A stretch of DNA of 64,000 nt from JBCCJA01 sp039045975 (GCA_039045975.1 JBCCJA010000017.1:1-64000); one strand, 5' to 3'; numbered from the stretch's first letter, positions 28,366 through 38,220 are shown. Notes: generated by a model from the sequence alone, not told the origin. Translations and numbers: made by a program.

Positions 28366-29811
28366 ATGAAGTTCTGCCGGGTCCTTGCGAAAGTGTGCTT
28401 GCCTATGTCCTGCACGTCGGTGGCGGCGGCGTTGTGTTTGGCGGCTGCGGGGGCGGTGCCGTCGGTCGCGGAAGCGGCGGGGCCGCCGAACGTGCTGCTG
28501 TTGATCGCGGACGATCTGAACACGTGGCTGCTCGACGACCCGCAGCGTTACGCCGGGCGTGTCGTCGCCCCGAACTTGCGGGCCCTCGCCGACAGCGGCG
28601 TCGTCTTCAAGCGGGCCTACACCGCCAGCCCGCTCTGCAGTCCGTCGCGGACGGCGTTACTTTCGGGCGTCGCGCCTTGGAAATCGGGGGTCACGCATAA
28701 CGGCCTCGATGTCGGACTGAGCGAGACTTTGCAGGCCGCGAAATCGTTGCCGGCGGCGTTCCGAGAGGCGGGTTATTTCACCGCTGCGTTCGGCAAGGTC
28801 GGTCACGGGTGGAACGGGGTGCGTGCCGACTGGGACGTCTCCAGGGGCCACAAACGCGACCCCGCACCGCCCGGCGCGCCGCTGATGTCGGTCGGCAAAG
28901 GCGAGCAAGACTGGGGGCCGATTCATCTCGACGAGTCGGAGATGAACGACACGGGCAATTGCACGGCCGCGATCGCGGAGCTTCAAAGGCAGTCCGGACG
29001 CCCCTTCTTCATCGCATGTGGGACGTTTAACCCGCACATGCCTTGGTATGTGCCGCAGAGCTACTTCGACCTCTTCCCCGTCGAAGACGTCCTGCTGCCT
29101 GCGATCGACGACGGTGACCTGGCCGACGTTCCGCCGCTCGGCGTCGCGCTGACGAGAGGAAAATCGAAGTTCGTGAAAGCGGTACGCGAGGCGGACGAAC
29201 ACGTCGGCGGCGTGCGGGCCTACCTCGCGACGACCGCCTACGCCGACGCGCAGCTGGGCCGCGTGATCGACGCCCTCGACGCGGGTCCTCATCGCGATAA
29301 CACGGTCGTGATCATGATCAGCGACCACGGGTTTCACCTCGGCGAGAAAGACCACTGGCAGAAGGCGACCCTGTGGGAGGAGGCGACCCACTGTCTGATG
29401 ATGATCCGCGTGCCGGGCACGACGGACGCCGGCGGCGTCTGCGACCGTTTCGTTTCGCTGCAGGATCTGTATCCGACGTTGGCCGAGTTGTGCGGCCTCG
29501 ATGCGCCCGACGACCTTGACGGCCGGTCGTTGACGCCGCTGTTGCGTGACCCGTCCTCGGCTTGGGAGAGCACGGCGGTCAGCACGCTCGGCGATCGTCA
29601 CGTGTCGATCCGCACCGAGCGATTTCGCTATACGCGTTACGACGCGGAGCAGGAAGAACTTTACGACTGCTCGGCCGACCCGCACGAGTGGTCGAACGAG
29701 GCGGGCAACCCGGCGTTCGCCGACGAACTCGCGAGGCTGCGAGCGGCCCTGCCGCCGGTCGATGAAGTGGCCGAGACGCTTCCGCGTAAGGACCTCGCAA
29801 AAAATAAATAA
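28366..29811 (+). CDS. Secreted sulfatase (iduronate-2-sulfatase-like)
   Basis: From ATG 28366 the protein is 481 residues, starting with a signal peptide (MKFCRVLAKVCLPMSC, then a hydrophobic stretch ending near residue 37). NVLLLIADDLNTWL, the signature CSPSR at residues 91-95, GTFNPHMPWYVPQSYFDL and ISDHGFHLGEKDHWQK are typical of iduronate-2-sulfatase-like enzymes. An earlier ATG at 28315 is in frame but would put 17 extra residues before the signal peptide. The gene has its own candidate promoter and converges with the AraC-type regulator gene. Confidence 0.87.
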   Translation: MKFCRVLAKVCLPMSCTSVAAALCLAAAGAVPSVAEAAGPPNVLLLIADDLNTWLLDDPQRYAGRVVAPNLRALADSGVVFKRAYTASPLCSPSRTALLSGVAPWKSGVTHNGLDVGLSETLQAAKSLPAAFREAGYFTAAFGKVGHGWNGVRADWDVSRGHKRDPAPPGAPLMSVGKGEQDWGPIHLDESEMNDTGNCTAAIAELQRQSGRPFFIACGTFNPHMPWYVPQSYFDLFPVEDVLLPAIDDGDLADVPPLGVALTRGKSKFVKAVREADEHVGGVRAYLATTAYADAQLGRVIDALDAGPHRDNTVVIMISDHGFHLGEKDHWQKATLWEEATHCLMMIRVPGTTDAGGVCDRFVSLQDLYPTLAELCGLDAPDDLDGRSLTPLLRDPSSAWESTAVSTLGDRHVSIRTERFRYTRYDAEQEELYDCSADPHEWSNEAGNPAFADELARLRAALPPVDEVAETLPRKDLAKNK

Positions 29812-29999
29812 TCGCTACCTGTCTGCTTGCCGCTCTTCATTCGGTTCGTGGCGTATCCGGCATGGCGGCCTATTTAAATAGTGACATCGGCCGCGATTAA
29901 TCGACATGCAGTGCGACGCCTCAAGCGGAAGGGGCACAGGCTTAAGAGAATGGACGGCGGGCGACCGGCTCGACGCCGTTATGACCGTGTTCACGGCGG

Positions 30000-30758
30000 T
30001 CAGGAGTGCCTCTGTTTCCGGAACGCGTGAGGCGTCATTTCGACTTCTTTTTTGAAATTTCGCGTGAGGTGACTCGCGTCAAAAAATCCCGTTTCCGCCG
30101 CGATCACGTCGACCGTCTTCGTCGTTTCTAGCAGCAGTCTGCGGACCGCCTGCAGGCGGACGCGGGTCAGGTAGCGATGCGGAGAAATGCCGAACAGGTC
30201 TTTAAACACGCGTTTGAATTGGCTGACCGAAAGATGCGACAGGGCCGCCAATTCATCGATCGAAATGCTCTCACGGTAATTATCGCCGATGTGCCGTATC
30301 GCGGTCTCGAGCCTTTGGTAAGGCTCGAGAATCGCCCCCGCCCGGTCGAGATCGTACATCACGCCGGCTACTCCGACCGGGCGCCCGGAGGCCTCCGTCA
30401 GCGCGACTTTGGTCTCGACGTACCACTTCAGGTATCCGGCCGCGTGCGGGACCGAACAGACCTGTCCGGAGATCGATCTGCCGTATGTCACGACTTCGTC
30501 GTCTTGGCGACGGAACGCGTCGGCGACGTCGGGCCGGAACAGGTCGTAGTCGGTCCGTCCGATGACGTCTTCGGCGTCTTTTAAGCCGAGTGTCTCGATC
30601 AGCGCCGCGTTCATATGGGTGAACCGGCCGGCGAGGTCTTTCGCGAAAAAGTACGTCGCCGGGAGATGGTCCAAGAGGGCGAGGACTTGGCGCGGGTCGC
30701 CGAGGCTGTTGAAGAAGTCTCGGGCCCCCGCCTGCCCCGACGTGTGCTGATCGGCCAT
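30000..30758 (-). CDS. PAS-domain AraC-family transcriptional regulator
   Basis: The 252-residue product joins an N-terminal PAS domain (about residues 20-130, with TYFFAKDLAGRFTHMN and DLFRPDVADAFRRQDDEV) to a C-terminal AraC-type double helix-turn-helix (about residues 150-250, HLSVSQFKRVFKDLFGISPHRYL and a second helix near DASHLTRNFKKE). AraC regulators usually activate nearby catabolic genes; a PAS sensor in place of the usual cupin domain is unusual but known. It is transcribed away from the carbohydrate gene set starting at 30866, with about 100 bases between starts, so it probably controls that set. A TTG five codons upstream is a weaker start. Confidence 0.85.
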   Translation of the reverse strand: MADQHTSGQAGARDFFNSLGDPRQVLALLDHLPATYFFAKDLAGRFTHMNAALIETLGLKDAEDVIGRTDYDLFRPDVADAFRRQDDEVVTYGRSISGQVCSVPHAAGYLKWYVETKVALTEASGRPVGVAGVMYDLDRAGAILEPYQRLETAIRHIGDNYRESISIDELAALSHLSVSQFKRVFKDLFGISPHRYLTRVRLQAVRRLLLETTKTVDVIAAETGFFDASHLTRNFKKEVEMTPHAFRKQRHS

Positions 30759-30865
30759 GAGCTTTTTGTGCAAGAACCGGGTCCGGGACTACATTGCCGC
30801 CGCATGCACGCATCGGCAATTGTAATTCTGTTGCGATCGAGTCCTCGTGACAGGCGTGCCGGCGG

Positions 30866-31888
30866 ATGTATCCGAAACTTCACAACGCGATGTGGCCGGG
30901 CGTCGTCGGTAAGGGCGACGGCGACGGGCTCGAGCCGGCGTTGGGTTTGGAGGAGATGCTCGACAGGACGGCGGCGGCCGAGGCGGACGGGGCACGCTTC
31001 GACGGCGTCGATCTGTTCCTGTTCGAACCTCATCTCGACCCCTATGCGGGCGAGGATTCGCTGACGAAAGTAGTCGATTCGATCGCGACGCGGTCGCTCC
31101 GCGTCGGAACGCTCGTCGCCCCGGTCTGGCCCGGTACGGTCGGTGATTCCGCGATGGGGGACGAGCCGGCACGGGAGAAGTTTTTGGAGGCGGTCCGTGT
31201 CGCCTGCCGGGTCGCCCGCGTGTTCGACGAATCGGGCGTTCGAGACGCCGACGTCATTCGGATCGATTCGGCGGAGTTCGGCATCGAGCGTTGGCGGTCC
31301 GATCCGCGGACCAACACCGCACGGATCGCCGCGGTGTTTCGCGAGGCGGCGTCGATCGCCGCCGACGCGGGGCAGCGGCTCGCGGCGGAGGGCGAGGTCT
31401 GCTGGGCCGGGATGCACAGCTGGCGCGATATGCTCGACCTGCTCGAAGCCGTCGACCGCCCGGCGACTGTGGGCTTTCAGGCCGATCTGGCGCACACGTA
31501 TCTGTATCTGCTCGGGACGAACGCGCCGGAGCACGCGCTGCTGTCCGACGGCTATTCGGCCGAGGAGTTCGAGGCCGCGTACGCCGAGATGGTCTCGAAG
31601 TTGCGGCCGTGGACGATCGACCTGCACATCGCCCAGAACGACGGGACGGTGTTGGGGGCGGGCAGTCACGACAAAACGGGCAGGCACTGTCTGCCCGACG
31701 ACCCGCAGGGCAAGCTCGACATCGTCGCGTGCGCAGCCGCGTGGCTCGTCGACGCGGCCGACAGGGGCATCCGCCACGTCTGTTGGGACGGGTGCATGTT
31801 CCCGAACGATGTCCTCCGGTCGGCTTCGACCTGGGATAACGTTCTTAAAGTCATGACCCGCGTGAGGGCCGCCCATGGTTGGGGTTGA
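30866..31888 (+). CDS. Sugar phosphate isomerase/epimerase-like TIM-barrel protein
   Basis: The 340-residue protein belongs to the xylose-isomerase-like TIM-barrel superfamily (AP endonuclease family 2 fold). Visible features are DGVDLFLFEPHLDPYAGE early in the barrel, the acidic VIRIDSAEFG strand, an EGEVCWAGMHSW segment and the C-terminal DLHIAQNDGTVLG strand that would supply metal ligands. It has no signal peptide, so it acts in the cytoplasm. It is the first gene of a set divergent from the AraC regulator and overlaps the next gene by 14 bases, indicating coupling with a Gfo/Idh/MocA dehydrogenase. Substrate is unknown. Confidence 0.75.
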   Translation: MYPKLHNAMWPGVVGKGDGDGLEPALGLEEMLDRTAAAEADGARFDGVDLFLFEPHLDPYAGEDSLTKVVDSIATRSLRVGTLVAPVWPGTVGDSAMGDEPAREKFLEAVRVACRVARVFDESGVRDADVIRIDSAEFGIERWRSDPRTNTARIAAVFREAASIAADAGQRLAAEGEVCWAGMHSWRDMLDLLEAVDRPATVGFQADLAHTYLYLLGTNAPEHALLSDGYSAEEFEAAYAEMVSKLRPWTIDLHIAQNDGTVLGAGSHDKTGRHCLPDDPQGKLDIVACAAAWLVDAADRGIRHVCWDGCMFPNDVLRSASTWDNVLKVMTRVRAAHGWG

Positions 31889-33050
31889 GACCGCCGGGCG
31901 TCCGTTCCGGGTCGGCGTGATCGGCTGCGGATTTATGGGCCGAGCGCACGCGAACGCTTATAACCGCGTCGGGAATTTCTTCGGCCCGGCGCACACGCCG
32001 GTTCTGCAGGTGGCGTGTTCGCGGGACCGAGAAAAAACCTCTGAGTTCGCGAAGACTTGGGGCTTTCACGACGTCGAGACCGATTGGCGGGCCGTCGTCG
32101 ACCGGGACGACATCGACGCCGTCGACATCTGCGTGCCCAACGACCGACACCGGGAGATCGCCGTCGCAGCGGCCGGCGCCGGGAAAGCGGTCTTATGTGA
32201 AAAACCGCTCGGGCTGACGGTCGCGGACGGCGAGGCGATGTGCGAGGCGGTCGAGGCGGCCGGCGTCGCGAACATGGTCTGGTACAACTACCGCCGCATC
32301 CCGGCGGTCTCGCTCGCGAAGCAGATCATCGACCGCGGCACGCTCGGCCGGATCTTCCACTATCGGGCCGATTTCCTGCAGGACTGGACGATCTCGGAGG
32401 ATCTCCCGCAGGGCGGTACGGCGTTGTGGCGGCTCGACGCGGCGGCGGCCGGTTCGGGGGTCACCGGCGACCTGCTCTCGCACTGCATCGACACCGCGAT
32501 GTGGCTGAACGGCGGGATTACGGAGGTCACGGCGTCGGCCGAGACGTTCGTCAAACAGCGGCCCCGGCACGATTCGGGCGAGCTCGCCCCCGTGGGGATC
32601 GACGACGCGTGCGCCTTCCTGTGCCGTTTCGCGAACGGGTCGCTGGGCGTATTCGAATCGACGCGATACGCCCGCGGACACAAGGCACGGTACTCGTTCG
32701 AGATCAACGGCGAGCACGCTTCGATCCGCTGGGATCTGCACGATTTGCACCGGCTCGAATTCTTTAGTCACCACGACGAGGGGCCGCTGCGGGGTTGGCG
32801 GTCGGTCCACGTGACCGACCACGACGGCGGTCATCCTTATATGGACCGCTGGTGGGTCCCCGGGCTGCAGGTCGGGTACGAGCACAGCTTCGTGCACCAG
32901 GTCGCCGATTTCCTGTCGGGCTGGTCGGAGGGGCGGCCGACCGCGCCGACGTTCCGCGACGCCCTTGAGACCGAGAAAGTCTGTGAGGCCGTGCTCGCCA
33001 GCGCCGCCGAGAAGGCATGGCGGACGATCGAGCGGTCACGAGATGTTTAA
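31875..33050 (+). CDS. Gfo/Idh/MocA family oxidoreductase (cytoplasmic)
   Basis: This 391-residue NAD(P)-dependent dehydrogenase has the Rossmann motif GVIGCGFMGRAHANAYNRV near residue 15 and the conserved CEKPLGLTVADGEAM segment (the EKP motif) near residue 105. The GTALWRLDAAAAGSGVTGDL stretch and the following HCIDTAMWL segment match the GG-H(x)D-type catalytic region. Such enzymes oxidise or epimerise sugars, often with an isomerase partner. The start overlaps the TIM-barrel gene by 14 bases. No export signal is visible. Confidence 0.88.
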   Translation: MVGVETAGRPFRVGVIGCGFMGRAHANAYNRVGNFFGPAHTPVLQVACSRDREKTSEFAKTWGFHDVETDWRAVVDRDDIDAVDICVPNDRHREIAVAAAGAGKAVLCEKPLGLTVADGEAMCEAVEAAGVANMVWYNYRRIPAVSLAKQIIDRGTLGRIFHYRADFLQDWTISEDLPQGGTALWRLDAAAAGSGVTGDLLSHCIDTAMWLNGGITEVTASAETFVKQRPRHDSGELAPVGIDDACAFLCRFANGSLGVFESTRYARGHKARYSFEINGEHASIRWDLHDLHRLEFFSHHDEGPLRGWRSVHVTDHDGGHPYMDRWWVPGLQVGYEHSFVHQVADFLSGWSEGRPTAPTFRDALETEKVCEAVLASAAEKAWRTIERSRDV

Positions 33051-33083
33051 GAGTCATTCGAGAACTCAATAAACGGGGGCCTG

Positions 33084-33752
33084 ATGATCCGCAGACAAAA
33101 CCGCATCGTGGCCTTGGTGGTCGCGACGTTGGCAGTCGTCGCGCCCGCCCGAGCCGGGTCCGACGATGCGCCAAACGGTACGGCCGTGCATCTGTTCGAC
33201 GGGGAATCGTTCGCCGGCTGGGTCGGCGATACCGCGTCGGTCTGGCGGATCGAAGACGGTGCGATCACCGCCGGGTCGGAGACGACGCCTCTCAAAGTGA
33301 ATCGCTTCCTGTGTACCGAACGCGAGTTCGGAGACTTCGAACTGACCTTTAAGACGCGTTTCACCGGCGAGCGTAATTTCAACGGCGGCGTGCAGTTTTG
33401 GTCGCGGAGGCTCGAAGACGGGGTCGGCGTCGCCGGTTTTCAGGCCGACATCAGCCCGCGATATGACGGCTGCCTCTATGACGAGGCCCGCCGGCGGAAG
33501 TTGCTCGCCTGTCCCGACCCGGCGACGCGTTCAAAGGCTCAGGCCGGCGTCGACGCGGACGGCTGGCACACATTCCGCGTCCGTGCCGCGGGCGACCGGA
33601 TCGAGATCTCCCTGAACGGCGTCCGGACCGCCGAATACGTGGAAAAGAACGGCGCGATCCCGCGGTCCGGGATTCTCGCGTTGCAGGTCCACCGCGGGAT
33701 GTACGGGGCGATTTCCTACAAGGACATCGAGATCGTCGAGTTGTCACCCTGA
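33084..33752 (+). CDS. Secreted DUF1080 (3-keto-disaccharide hydrolase-type) protein
   Basis: The 222-residue product has a signal peptide (about residues 1-26) and a DUF1080 concanavalin-like jelly roll with VHLFDGESFAGWVG, the WRIEDGAITAGSE strand, FELTFKTRF and a NGGVQFWSRR core. Some members cleave 3-keto-glucosides or other 3-keto-disaccharides, which fits a pathway with Gfo/Idh/MocA dehydrogenases that make keto sugars. It lies 33 bases after the preceding dehydrogenase gene. The activity here is inferred from family knowledge. Confidence 0.85.
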   Translation: MIRRQNRIVALVVATLAVVAPARAGSDDAPNGTAVHLFDGESFAGWVGDTASVWRIEDGAITAGSETTPLKVNRFLCTEREFGDFELTFKTRFTGERNFNGGVQFWSRRLEDGVGVAGFQADISPRYDGCLYDEARRRKLLACPDPATRSKAQAGVDADGWHTFRVRAAGDRIEISLNGVRTAEYVEKNGAIPRSGILALQVHRGMYGAISYKDIEIVELSP

Positions 33753-33807
33753 CCGGCCGCGTCGCGTGGCCCGAGCAAATCCTTAAACCGAGTACCCGGA
33801 GTGAATC

Positions 33808-35145
33808 GTGTCAGAGCAAGACAATCGGCAGGCGGAACCGACGACGCCCGACGCGTCCCGCCGACGTTTTCTGTCGAACGCGTCGGCGCTGGCGGTCGCG
33901 GTCGGCTTGACCGGCGGCGAGCGTGCCGCGGCGGCCCCGCGGACGGTCGGTGCGAACGACGTTATTAATTACGGCGTCATCGGCTACGGCGGGCGGTGCC
34001 GCTACGTCAACGAGGCCATGCTCGCACACGCCGACGCCCGTTGCGTCGCGATCGCCGACGTGCAGCAGTCTCGGCGGGCCCGCGGCAAGGCGATCGTCGA
34101 CGAACACTATCAGGACGGCCGCTGCGAGCTGCACCGCGACTTCCGCGAACTGCTCGACCGTAGCGACATCGACGCCGTCGTGATCGCGACCGGCGACCGC
34201 TGGCACGCCCCGGCCTCGATGCTCGCCGCCGAAGCGGGCAAAGACATCTATAGCGAGAAGCCGTGCGGGATCGCGTTCAACGAATATCAAAACCTGGCCG
34301 ACACTGTCATTAAACATAAGCGAGTCTTTCAAGCGGGCACGCAGCGTCGGAGTGTGCCGAGTTTCCAGATCGCGGCCGACATGGCGCTGTCCGGCAAGCT
34401 CGGGACGCTACGCACTCTGCACGCGTCGATCTATCAGCCGGCGCTGACGAACACGTGGCTGCCGCCCCAGCCTCAGCCGGCCGACGAGAAGGTCGACTGG
34501 AACTTATGGCTGGGCCCGTCGCCGTGGCGGCCGTTCCACGCGAACTACGTGAAAGGAAGGTGGCGTAATCATTGGGACTTCCATTCGAGTGCCGGGATTT
34601 TGGAGTGGGGGGCTCATACCGTCGACCTGTGCCAATGGGCGGCCGACGCCGACGACACAACGCCGGTCGAGTTCGAGCCGACCGACAAGAACATCATCTG
34701 CCGGTACGCGAACGGTCTCGTGCTTTCGATGGATTACCTGTCCGACCCGTTCAAGAACCGCGAGCCCCAGTTCCGGACCCGGATGGGCACGTGTCCGGTC
34801 CGTTTCGAGGGCGACCTCGGTTCGGTCGAGACGGGCGACGAGGGTGAGATCCTCGCCAGCACGGACGCGTTGAAGGCCGCGATACCGGCCGACTTCAAAA
34901 AGCGGAGCCGCGTCCGCGGCCTCGACGTGACCGAGCACACGCGGAATTTCCTCGACTGTATCCGCACGCGGGAGAAAACGGCCGCGAACGAGACGGTGAT
35001 GCGGCACTCGCACATCGCCGCGCACGCGGCCGCGTTGTCCTGGATCCTCGGGCGGAAGCTGACGCTCGACCCGGCCACGGAGACGTTCGTCGACGACGAG
35101 GAGGCCAACCGCATGCGGTTCCGCACCGAGCGGGCGTGGCAGTAG
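33808..35145 (+). CDS. Exported (Tat-type) Gfo/Idh/MocA family oxidoreductase
   Basis: GTG 33808 is preceded by a GGAG ribosome binding site near 33798. The 445-residue protein has a twin-arginine leader (SRRRFLSNASALAVAVGL) and a Rossmann domain with VIGYGGRCRYVNEAML. The EKPCGIAFNEYQNL segment is the usual EKP motif near residue 155. Planctomycetes have many such exported sugar oxidoreductases, probably moved folded with bound NAD(P). It is the fourth gene of the set, after the DUF1080 gene, and precedes a sulfatase gene; oxidation of glycosides in the periplasm before hydrolysis is plausible. Confidence 0.88.
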   Translation: MSEQDNRQAEPTTPDASRRRFLSNASALAVAVGLTGGERAAAAPRTVGANDVINYGVIGYGGRCRYVNEAMLAHADARCVAIADVQQSRRARGKAIVDEHYQDGRCELHRDFRELLDRSDIDAVVIATGDRWHAPASMLAAEAGKDIYSEKPCGIAFNEYQNLADTVIKHKRVFQAGTQRRSVPSFQIAADMALSGKLGTLRTLHASIYQPALTNTWLPPQPQPADEKVDWNLWLGPSPWRPFHANYVKGRWRNHWDFHSSAGILEWGAHTVDLCQWAADADDTTPVEFEPTDKNIICRYANGLVLSMDYLSDPFKNREPQFRTRMGTCPVRFEGDLGSVETGDEGEILASTDALKAAIPADFKKRSRVRGLDVTEHTRNFLDCIRTREKTAANETVMRHSHIAAHAAALSWILGRKLTLDPATETFVDDEEANRMRFRTERAWQ

Positions 35146-35230
35146 GCCCGCAGAGAATCCCGCGTGGCGGTAGGAACGAATCCTGGGCTTCGTTCCTGCC
35201 GATTCGGCTCTTCGTCAGTGAGGCACCAAC

Positions 35231-36754
35231 ATGGCCCGATGCTCGTCCGGTGCAGTCGTATGTCTCTGCGGACTCCTGCTCGGTGCGTTCTGTGCGGCTC
35301 CTGCGGCCGCGGGTGACGCCGACAGGCGCGACAACGTGTTGCTGGTCACCGTCGACGACCTCAACGACTGGGTCGGCTGCTTGACCGACCGCGACGCGCC
35401 GGTCGTCGCGGGACGCGTCACGGGGCTCGGGCATCCGCAGGCGGCTACGCCGAATCTGGACAGGCTCGCGGCCCGGGGGGTTCTGTTTACGAACGCGCAC
35501 TGCCAGGCACCGATCTGCCGGCCTTCACGCCATAGCTTCATGTCGGGCCTGCGACCGACAGCGACCGGCGTTTACGGGAATCAAACAAAGTATGATGCCG
35601 CCGCGCGGCTGACGGCGGGCAACGACGTGCCGTGGATGACGCGGCGGTTCGAGGACGCCGGCTACACCGTCTTTACGGCCGGAAAGATCTTGCACGGCAG
35701 CCGAAATCATCCGCTCGGCGGCAGACCCTGTTTCAAGACCGGTCAGGGGCCTTATCCGCGGCAAAAGCTGACCGTCCCGCCTGAGATCACGCCGAACTCG
35801 ATTTGGGACATCGGCGCGTATCCGCCGCGGCAAGAGGACTACACCGACCGGAGGATCGCCGAGTGGACTGCCTGGAACATCGCCCCGCCGTTCCGCCGCG
35901 AAGACGGTCCGCGATTCCTGGCGGTCGGATTCTATAATCCGCACCTGCCGCTGTTCGCCCCGCAGCGATTCTTCGACACCTCACCCGACGCGGACGAGGT
36001 TTTCCTCGCCGCGAGTCGGGCGGACGACTTCGACGACCTTCCCGAGATCAGCAAGCGGGTCAGTTCGCGTGTCGCGTATGCCCAGTGTGCGCGGTGGTGC
36101 CTGGAAGACGAGGCGAACCTCCGCACGCTGACGGCGGCTTATCTCGCCTGTACGACCGCGATGGACGACAGCCTCGGCCTCGTCATCGACGCGCTCGACG
36201 CGAGTGAAATGGCGGACGATACGTGGGTCATTCTGCTCTCCGACCACGGGTGGCATCTGGGCGAGAAGAACCACATCGCCAAACAGACGCTGTGGACGCG
36301 GGCGACGCGGGTGCCGCTCGTCGTCGTGCCGCCCCGCCGCATGGGGGACACGCCCCGCGGAGTCCGCTGCGACCGCCCTGTCGAGCTGCTCGATGTTTAT
36401 CCGACACTCGTCGAAGCCGTCGGACTACCCGCGGCCGATTCCGACGGCCTGCTCGGCGGCGTCAGCCTCCTGCCGTGGCTGAATGACCCGCAGCTGGAAA
36501 AGGACCGTCCGGCGGTGACGACGATCTACGCCCACAATCACAGCGCCTGCGACACCCGGTACCGCTACACACGGTACGCCGATGGGTCAGAAGAACTTTA
36601 CGACCGCCGGACCGACCCACACGAGTTCGAGAATTTAATCGGCGCCGCGGAGGATCGCGAAGACTTACGGGCGGTCGTCGTAAAACTGGCCGCGTGGCTG
36701 CCCGCGGACGAGCTCGGTGCCCCCGACCTGATCTCCGACCGGATCGGAAAATAG
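35231..36754 (+). CDS. Secreted sulfatase (iduronate-2-sulfatase-like)
   Basis: This is a 507-residue type I sulfatase with a signal peptide (about residues 1-28), NVLLVTVDDLNDWVGC, and signature CRPSR at residues 96-100 within PICRPSRHSFMSG. GFYNPHLPLFAPQRFFD and LSDHGWHLGEKNHIAKQT place it with iduronate-2-sulfatase-like enzymes, similar to the product of 28366-29811. It lies 85 bases after the exported oxidoreductase on the same strand and may be the last gene of the AraC-divergent set. It converges with the DUF1501 gene across about 65 bases. Confidence 0.88.
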   Translation: MARCSSGAVVCLCGLLLGAFCAAPAAAGDADRRDNVLLVTVDDLNDWVGCLTDRDAPVVAGRVTGLGHPQAATPNLDRLAARGVLFTNAHCQAPICRPSRHSFMSGLRPTATGVYGNQTKYDAAARLTAGNDVPWMTRRFEDAGYTVFTAGKILHGSRNHPLGGRPCFKTGQGPYPRQKLTVPPEITPNSIWDIGAYPPRQEDYTDRRIAEWTAWNIAPPFRREDGPRFLAVGFYNPHLPLFAPQRFFDTSPDADEVFLAASRADDFDDLPEISKRVSSRVAYAQCARWCLEDEANLRTLTAAYLACTTAMDDSLGLVIDALDASEMADDTWVILLSDHGWHLGEKNHIAKQTLWTRATRVPLVVVPPRRMGDTPRGVRCDRPVELLDVYPTLVEAVGLPAADSDGLLGGVSLLPWLNDPQLEKDRPAVTTIYAHNHSACDTRYRYTRYADGSEELYDRRTDPHEFENLIGAAEDREDLRAVVVKLAAWLPADELGAPDLISDRIGK

Positions 36755-36819
36755 CGGTCGTCGCCTTCTCACTGTCGCCGGCCGTGGCGGTTGTGAACGT
36801 AAATTTTCGGGGCCGACGT

Positions 36820-38220
36820 TTATGCGATCAATTTTTCGATCACTTTTCCGCCGAACTGGCTGAGCTGCTTGAAACGCCCGGCGTGGTAATAGGTCAGCTT
36901 ATTATCGTCGAGGCCGAGCAGCCGGAGCAGCGTGACGTGGAAGTCGCGGACGTGGTGGACGTCTTCGATGGCGTTCATGCCCAGCTCGTCTGTCGCGCCG
37001 ACGGTGTGCCCGGCGTTGCAGCCCCCGCCCGCGAGCCAGATCGTCATCGCGTTCGGGTTGTGGTCGCGCCCGTAGGCGACGCCGCCGCGGACACCGTTGT
37101 CGGCCGTGCGGCCGAACTCCCCGCACCAGACGATCAGCGTGCTCTCGAGCAAGCCGAGCGAACGTAAGTCTTTAATCAACGCCGCGATCGGCTGGTCGAC
37201 GTTCCGCACCAGGTTCCCGTGGGCCCGCTCGATGTAATCGTGGCTGTCCCACGTCCCGTGATAGAGCTGCACGAAGCGGACGCCCTTCTGGACGAGTTTC
37301 CGCGCGAGCAGGCATTTCCTGCCGAACGCGTCGGTCTCGTTCTGCCCGACGCCATACATGTCGAGTACTTCCTGCGGCTCGCCGCCGAGGTCGATCGCGT
37401 TCGGCACTTCGGTCTGCATCCGGAAGGCGAGTTCGTAATTTTCGAGTCTGGCGGAGAGTTCCGCGTGTTGCGGGTTCTGCTCCGCGTGCCGTGCGTTCAG
37501 CGACGCGAGCAGGTCGAGGTTCGCCCTCTGCCGCGACGGCGTGACGTCCGCCGGCGGGGCGAGGTCGAGGATCGGCGAGCCTTCCGCCCGCAGCGGCGTG
37601 CCCTGATAGAACGCCGGCAGATACCCGTTCGCCCAGTTCGCCGCCCCGCCCTGCGGGAACGACGCCTCCGGGAGCACGACGAAGCCCGGCAGGTTCTGGT
37701 TCTCGCTGCCGAGGCCGTACGTGACCCACGCCCCGATGCCCGGGTCGCCGCCGAAGCGATTCCCGCAGTTCATTTGGAACATCGCGGTCGGGTGATTGAC
37801 GCTGTCGACCTGACAGCCGCGGAAGAAGCAGAGCTCGTCGGCGACCGTCGCGAGGTGCTCCCAATTTTCGGCCATCGTCGCGCCGCTCTCTCCGTGACGC
37901 CCGAATCGAAACGGGCTCTGCACGAAGTAGCGTTTGCCGCTCTCCATCGCCGACTTCCGCTCGCCGCTGCGGACGAAGTCCTGCATGTGCAGGTCACGCA
38001 GCTTCGGCTTCGGGTCGAACGTGTCGATGTGCGACGGTCCGCCCTCCATCGTCAGGAAGATGCAATTTTTTGCTTTCGCGGGCAGGTGCCCCGGCTTGGC
38101 GGCGAGTGGCCCGGTCTCGGCGCCGGCGGCGGCCTCGTCCGCCATCAGCGATGCGAACGCGACGCCGCCCAACGACGTGCCGAGGCGGAACAGGCTTTCT
38201 CGGCGGTTGATCGTGCTCAT
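36820..38220 (-). CDS. DUF1501 family exported protein
   Basis: The 466-residue protein begins with a Tat-like leader (NRRESLFRLG, then a hydrophobic segment) and belongs to DUF1501, distantly related to sulfatases and phosphatases. Family features include NCIFLTMEGGPSHIDTFDPK, IVWCGEFGRTADNGV and a YGRDHNPNAMTIWLAGGG stretch with metal-type His and Asp residues. No CxPxR signature is present. Its biochemical role is unknown, but DUF1501 genes are almost always next to DUF1549/DUF1553 genes in planctomycetes, as here (68 bases after the PSD1 gene). Confidence 0.9.
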   Translation of the reverse strand: MSTINRRESLFRLGTSLGGVAFASLMADEAAAGAETGPLAAKPGHLPAKAKNCIFLTMEGGPSHIDTFDPKPKLRDLHMQDFVRSGERKSAMESGKRYFVQSPFRFGRHGESGATMAENWEHLATVADELCFFRGCQVDSVNHPTAMFQMNCGNRFGGDPGIGAWVTYGLGSENQNLPGFVVLPEASFPQGGAANWANGYLPAFYQGTPLRAEGSPILDLAPPADVTPSRQRANLDLLASLNARHAEQNPQHAELSARLENYELAFRMQTEVPNAIDLGGEPQEVLDMYGVGQNETDAFGRKCLLARKLVQKGVRFVQLYHGTWDSHDYIERAHGNLVRNVDQPIAALIKDLRSLGLLESTLIVWCGEFGRTADNGVRGGVAYGRDHNPNAMTIWLAGGGCNAGHTVGATDELGMNAIEDVHHVRDFHVTLLRLLGLDDNKLTYYHAGRFKQLSQFGGKVIEKLIA

